From Gadus chalcogrammus (Eukaryota > Chordata > Actinopteri > Gadiformes > Gadidae), in contig NC_079427.1 of NCBI RefSeq assembly GCF_026213295.1, positions 493,735 to 557,734 of the forward strand: DNA of 64,000 bases. The letters run 5' to 3'. Every line of letters begins with the position of its first letter. Within the stretch, counting starts at the first letter, position 1. This document shows, piece after piece, positions 22,480 through 64,000 of this stretch. The translations under genes were made by a program, and so were the position numbers. The notes beneath the pieces were generated by a model. It saw only the letters and a program-made list of their open reading frames with translations. It was not told where the DNA came from and did not search any database.

Positions 22480-23290
22480 CCTGCCCAGCCATCATCACAC
22501 CTACTTCTACTGTAAACCACTGGATCTGAAGCACCAGAACTAAATCCTTATGTTGCACAAGACTTTTGCCTTGGACGGTCAATATCCTCCAGCCATGAAT
22601 GTGTGTGAATGGGTTAGGGTTAGGGTTACCCCCACCCCCCTTGTATGGGGTGGGGGTAATGGGTGATTTGTTTTGCGTTTTTATTTTATACCTATTATGT
22701 GTCACTTCTTTCAACGGTTTGGCACAAAGAGAACCATTGCTTCCTCTCTCCTGTGTGTGTGTGTGTGTGTGTGTGCGTGTGCACATTCTTCTATCTACCC
22801 ATCTGTCTGCGTATATAAGTGTTTGTTTGATGTTTGTGTGTGTGTGTTTGTGTGTACCGGTCATAGGGCGTGTCATAAACCGGTGGAGCAGGTGTAAATC
22901 AGAGCGAGAACGTGAGCCCATAAATCGGAGCGTTTGCCAGTTGGGCTCAGTGATACGTTGGCTACTAGTCTAGGGAGTGCATGGAGCACTTAGACACATG
23001 CAGGGGTTGGGCTTAGTTGGACTTGTAGATGCACCACACACATTTTGTAAAAGCGAGTGCGTGTGAATGAATGACGGTTGTGTGATCATGACATCAAAAA
23101 TCCACTTCCTCCACGCGGTCGAACACAACACACACACCCCCAGAAGCGGGGAGGGTAGTTCTGCTTCTGTGAGTTCAGCTCCGAGCTCAGCAGTCACCTT
23201 AAGGCGCAGGCTGGAGAGGCTGATCTGCAGGGTGGATATGACTCGGTGTACACTCTAGAGAAGACAGTACTATTGTGCTGCTGGGTTTTG
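22480..23290. other. Unique spacer with a short telomere-like motif
   Basis: No exon recognised. Contains gggttagggttagggtt at 22612-22628 and a short TG run at 22750-22785. Confidence 0.5.
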
Positions 23291-23292
23291 GC

Positions 23293-23376
23293 ATGATGAG
23301 CCTCAGGAACAGAATCACTTTCAGGAAGAAGTCCAAGAGCAGGCGGACCAGAGTGGACTTCAACCATCTGAGTGTA
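23293..23376 (+). CDS. dock10: Candidate alternative dock10 first exon
   Basis: Tandem ATGs at 23293 and 23296 open a 28-codon, strongly basic peptide (MMSLRNRITFRKKSKSRR, ending NHLSV) that runs exactly to GTA|gtatgt, a good donor in phase 0. Phase 0 joins in frame to the first secure dock10 exon. From memory, one mammalian DOCK10 isoform also starts with a short basic exon of about 28 residues ahead of EKPRLLEPLDYE; length, charge and phase match here, though residue identity is low. The alternative, chance, cannot be excluded without transcripts. Confidence 0.5.
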
Positions 23377-23702
23377 GTATGTATCGCTCCTGTCCTCGTC
23401 TTCTTCATCAAATACATCTTAGATTTGATGCCTTTTTGTATGTTTTAATGAAAATTATCATTCCATGAAATGGCTGTAGTTTTAAACTCATTCATCTTCA
23501 CTCAGATGTTGTATCAAGGAAGTGAACATCTTTATGGATATTACTATTTCACCCCTTAGGGTAAACCTTCTTGTATTGAGCCAGCGTGAGAACAGCACCA
23601 GTGATCGTCTTGTCTTTCCAAACGCCCGTCCGGGGGCCTCAGTGTGGGGGCTGCTCCGTGGTACAGATTGAGGTCATAACCTACCCTGGCCTGTCCCCGG
23701 AG

Positions 23703-24424
23703 AGTGCTGTCAGGCTGCTGTCAGGCTGCTGTCAGGCTGCTGTCAGGCTGCTGGCAGGCTGCTGGCAGGCTGCTGTCAGAACCTACTGGATGTGTCAGGC
23801 TGCTGTCAGAACCTACTGGATGTGTCAGGCAGTAGTCAGGCCCTACTGGATGTGTCAGGCAGTAGTCAGAACCTACTGGATGTGTCAGGCAGTAGTCAGG
23901 CCCTACTGGATGTGTCAGGCAGTAGTCAGAACCTACTGGATGTGTCAGGTAGTAGTCAGGCCCTACTGGATGTGTCAGGCAGTAGTCAGGCCCTACTGGA
24001 TGTGTCAGGCAGTAGTCAGAACCTACTGGATGTTTCAGGCAGTAGTCAGGCCCTACTGGATGTGTCAGGCAGTAGTCAGAACCTACTGGATGTGTCAGGC
24101 AGTAGTCAGGCCCTACTGGATGTGTCAGGCAGTAGTCAGAACCTACTGGATGTGTCTGGCAGTAGTCAGGCCCTACTGGATGTGTCAGGCAGTAGTCAGG
24201 CCCTACTGGATGTGTAAGGCAGTAGTCAGGCCCTACTGGATGTGTCAGGCAGTAGTCAGAACCTACTGGATGTGTCAGGCAGTAGTCAGGCCCTACTGGA
24301 TGTGTCAGGCAGCAGTCAGAACCTACTGGATGTGTCAGGCAGTAGTCTGGCCCTACTGGATGTGTCAGGCAGTAGTCAGGCCCTACTGGATGTGTCAGGC
24401 AGTAGTCAGGCCCTACTGGATGTA
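23703..24424. repeat. 30-bp minisatellite with 60-bp higher-order period
   Basis: About 22 units of 30 bp (cctactggatgtgtcaggca plus gtagtcagaa or gtagtcaggc), the two versions largely alternating. The unit is a multiple of three, so long frames stay open on both strands without coding meaning. Confidence 0.95.
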
Positions 24425-24429
24425 ACAAT

Positions 24430-25820
24430 GTCCCCCTAGCCACCAGGATTACTCAAAACATATCAGTGACTCAGTAAACCACTCTGCAATAGTTTACTGG
24501 TCTGACTTTGCTGCAACGGCATTTGCCACGTTGACAGGTTGTTCAATGGAATCACCAGTAATTGGTTGGGCGTTAGATTGATTAAGGATTGATTCATAAT
24601 CAATTTATTGAACCACTTCTCGCCAAGGGTTTCAGAGTTCTAGTCCCTGTGGAGGTCATGCAAATGTCCATGTTTTACAACTTAGTTTGTCAATGTTTAT
24701 CTTGAGCACGTTTCAGGCAGCCCCAGGTCTGTGGGCTCCAACGGTCGAGGAGCAGAGCCTGGCTCATGTGTGTGGCCCTTAGTGGCAGCAGCGTGCAGCT
24801 TCCTACTGGCTCCGGCTGCTTCTCAGAAAGCTTTGGTGTGCGACTGCAGGCCTGTGGTGGCGGCAGGGCTCTGGTTTCATGCGTGCGTATGAACAGAATC
24901 ATTACTTCCTCCCCTTGTCATTACCACAGAGAGTTTCTGCCCCCTGTCTTGAGGCTGGGAGTTAGTTTCTGTTTCTGACAGAGCTTGTGTTCCATGGCTC
25001 ATAATCTCTGAGCATAGTCATTATGGTATTTGTATTTGTTGAGATTTGTTTTAACTCATTTAGTTTCTGCTCATGGTTTGTTGAAGTGCTCCGGTGTATT
25101 TCAGATCATCATCTTGGTTTCTCTTCATTGTACTGAAAGCCTGGTTAAGTTTTAATGCAATACATTTCATTAAAATATATCTATATATGTGTTAAGATGT
25201 GGTTTTATATTTGCCCATATGTCTGACAAAATCTGACTCACTAAGATGATTTTCTTCCCCTTTTGACGAAACATGAGGCTTAAATCCAATAATCGTATTT
25301 TGCAATACTGCGGTCCTATCTGCAGTTGTTTTTGTGATCTCACAACTCAACACAGGAAGTGCCTTGTTTGGCTGTTTAACGTGGAATGCAGCGATGTTGT
25401 GGCCGATAGCAGCTCCAGTCTGGAGCTTCCAGTGGGCTTTTGAATGGTCTTGAAGTCCTCTCTGTCTAAGTGTCAGTGGTTAGCTGACCTGACTCCACTA
25501 CCAGCACCACCTTTATTGCCCAGTGTGACGTTACAAGATCAGTTCTTTCTGTGCTCTGATGGAACAGCCACACCCATTGATAGCTCTTCAGTGACTTCCT
25601 GCTAATGTGATAAAGCATGTCACCTCAAAACTCATTGCTGATAAAAAGCCATTTTCTATTCACTTTAGCAAATAGGATCAATCTTAAAATAAAAATGTAC
25701 GGTGTGTGAATGTCAGTAAATGCCCTACACTTATTGTTCTTTAGCCTGTGTTAATATGGCGTTAATGTAATGCATCTAAATGCATGGTACCATCCCTATG
25801 CAGCCCACCAGCACTATTTA
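24430..25820. other. Unique putative intron sequence
   Basis: About 1.4 kb without recognisable exon, repeat array or transposon; the longest low-repeat stretch upstream of the first secure exon. Confidence 0.5.
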
Positions 25821-25824
25821 AACT

Positions 25825-25866
25825 GCGTGTGTGTGTGTGTGTGTGTGTGTGTTTGGGGGGGGGGGC
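25825..25866. repeat. (TG)n then poly-G
   Basis: A short TG microsatellite followed by a run of about 11 G. Confidence 0.9.
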
Positions 25867-26003
25867 AAGACACCTTACCCAAGCTCCTCACGACGAGCTG
25901 GCTGTCGCCTTGCGTGGTTGACTCCGCTGTTGGTGTGTGAATGTGTGGATGAACTACTGTAAGTTTCTTTGGATAAAAGCGTGTCATAAATGGCCTAAAT
26001 GTA
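25867..26003 (+). mobile_element. SINE fragment (5'-truncated)
   Basis: Shares the body and tail of the SINE at 3691-3930: cgacgagctggctgtcgcct, then ctttggataaaagcgtgt. It lacks the tRNA-like head. Confidence 0.7.
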
Positions 26004-26015
26004 TAACTGTATTTT

Positions 26016-26123
<108 letters not shown>

Positions 26124-26129
26124 GTACAG

Positions 26130-64000
<37,871 letters not shown>

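Overview
The window reads as nuclear DNA of a teleost fish. It contains spliced coding exons with GT/AG junctions whose conceptual peptides match the vertebrate DOCK10 protein (zizimin3, a DOCK-D family guanine-nucleotide exchange factor). It also carries fish-type mobile elements (BEL/Pao LTR retrotransposon, L2/Rex1-like LINEs, hAT DNA transposon, tRNA-derived SINEs) and an extreme load of microsatellites and minisatellites. Such tandem-repeat density is reminiscent of gadiform (cod-like) genomes, but that is only an inference. Genus and species cannot be read from the sequence.

Layout. 1-1.9 kb: two minus-strand LINE fragments. 1.98-10.85 kb: minisatellites; one of them (20/40-bp unit) is split by a hAT element that itself contains a SINE, and by an almost intact BEL/Pao retrotransposon with nearly identical LTRs. 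The single long ORF of that retrotransposon has lost its reverse transcriptase and RNase H by an in-frame deletion. 10.85-26.1 kb: tandem repeats and non-coding sequence, with two candidate dock10 first exons (16.6 kb and 23.3 kb). 26.13-64.0 kb: 37 well-supported dock10 coding exons on the plus strand, about 1,430 codons, from the N-terminal region through the PH domain, the edge of the C2/DHR-1 region, and the helical middle up to the threshold of DHR-2. The gene continues past the right edge. A 100-N assembly gap at 42.54 kb coincides with the missing bulk of DHR-1; splice phases on the two sides are incompatible, so exons are missing from the assembly rather than skipped.

The introns are built largely of tandem arrays. 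In three introns the array contains copies of the neighbouring splice junction, giving decoy splice sites. One intronic array carries eight regularly spaced CTCF-core-like motifs. Another carries regularly spaced CCAAT (NF-Y-like) motifs. Several acceptors are preceded by long TG tracts instead of pyrimidine tracts. No bacterial features, CRISPR arrays, rRNA or bona fide tRNA genes were seen. All similarity statements come from recognising protein families by eye; no database search was run.
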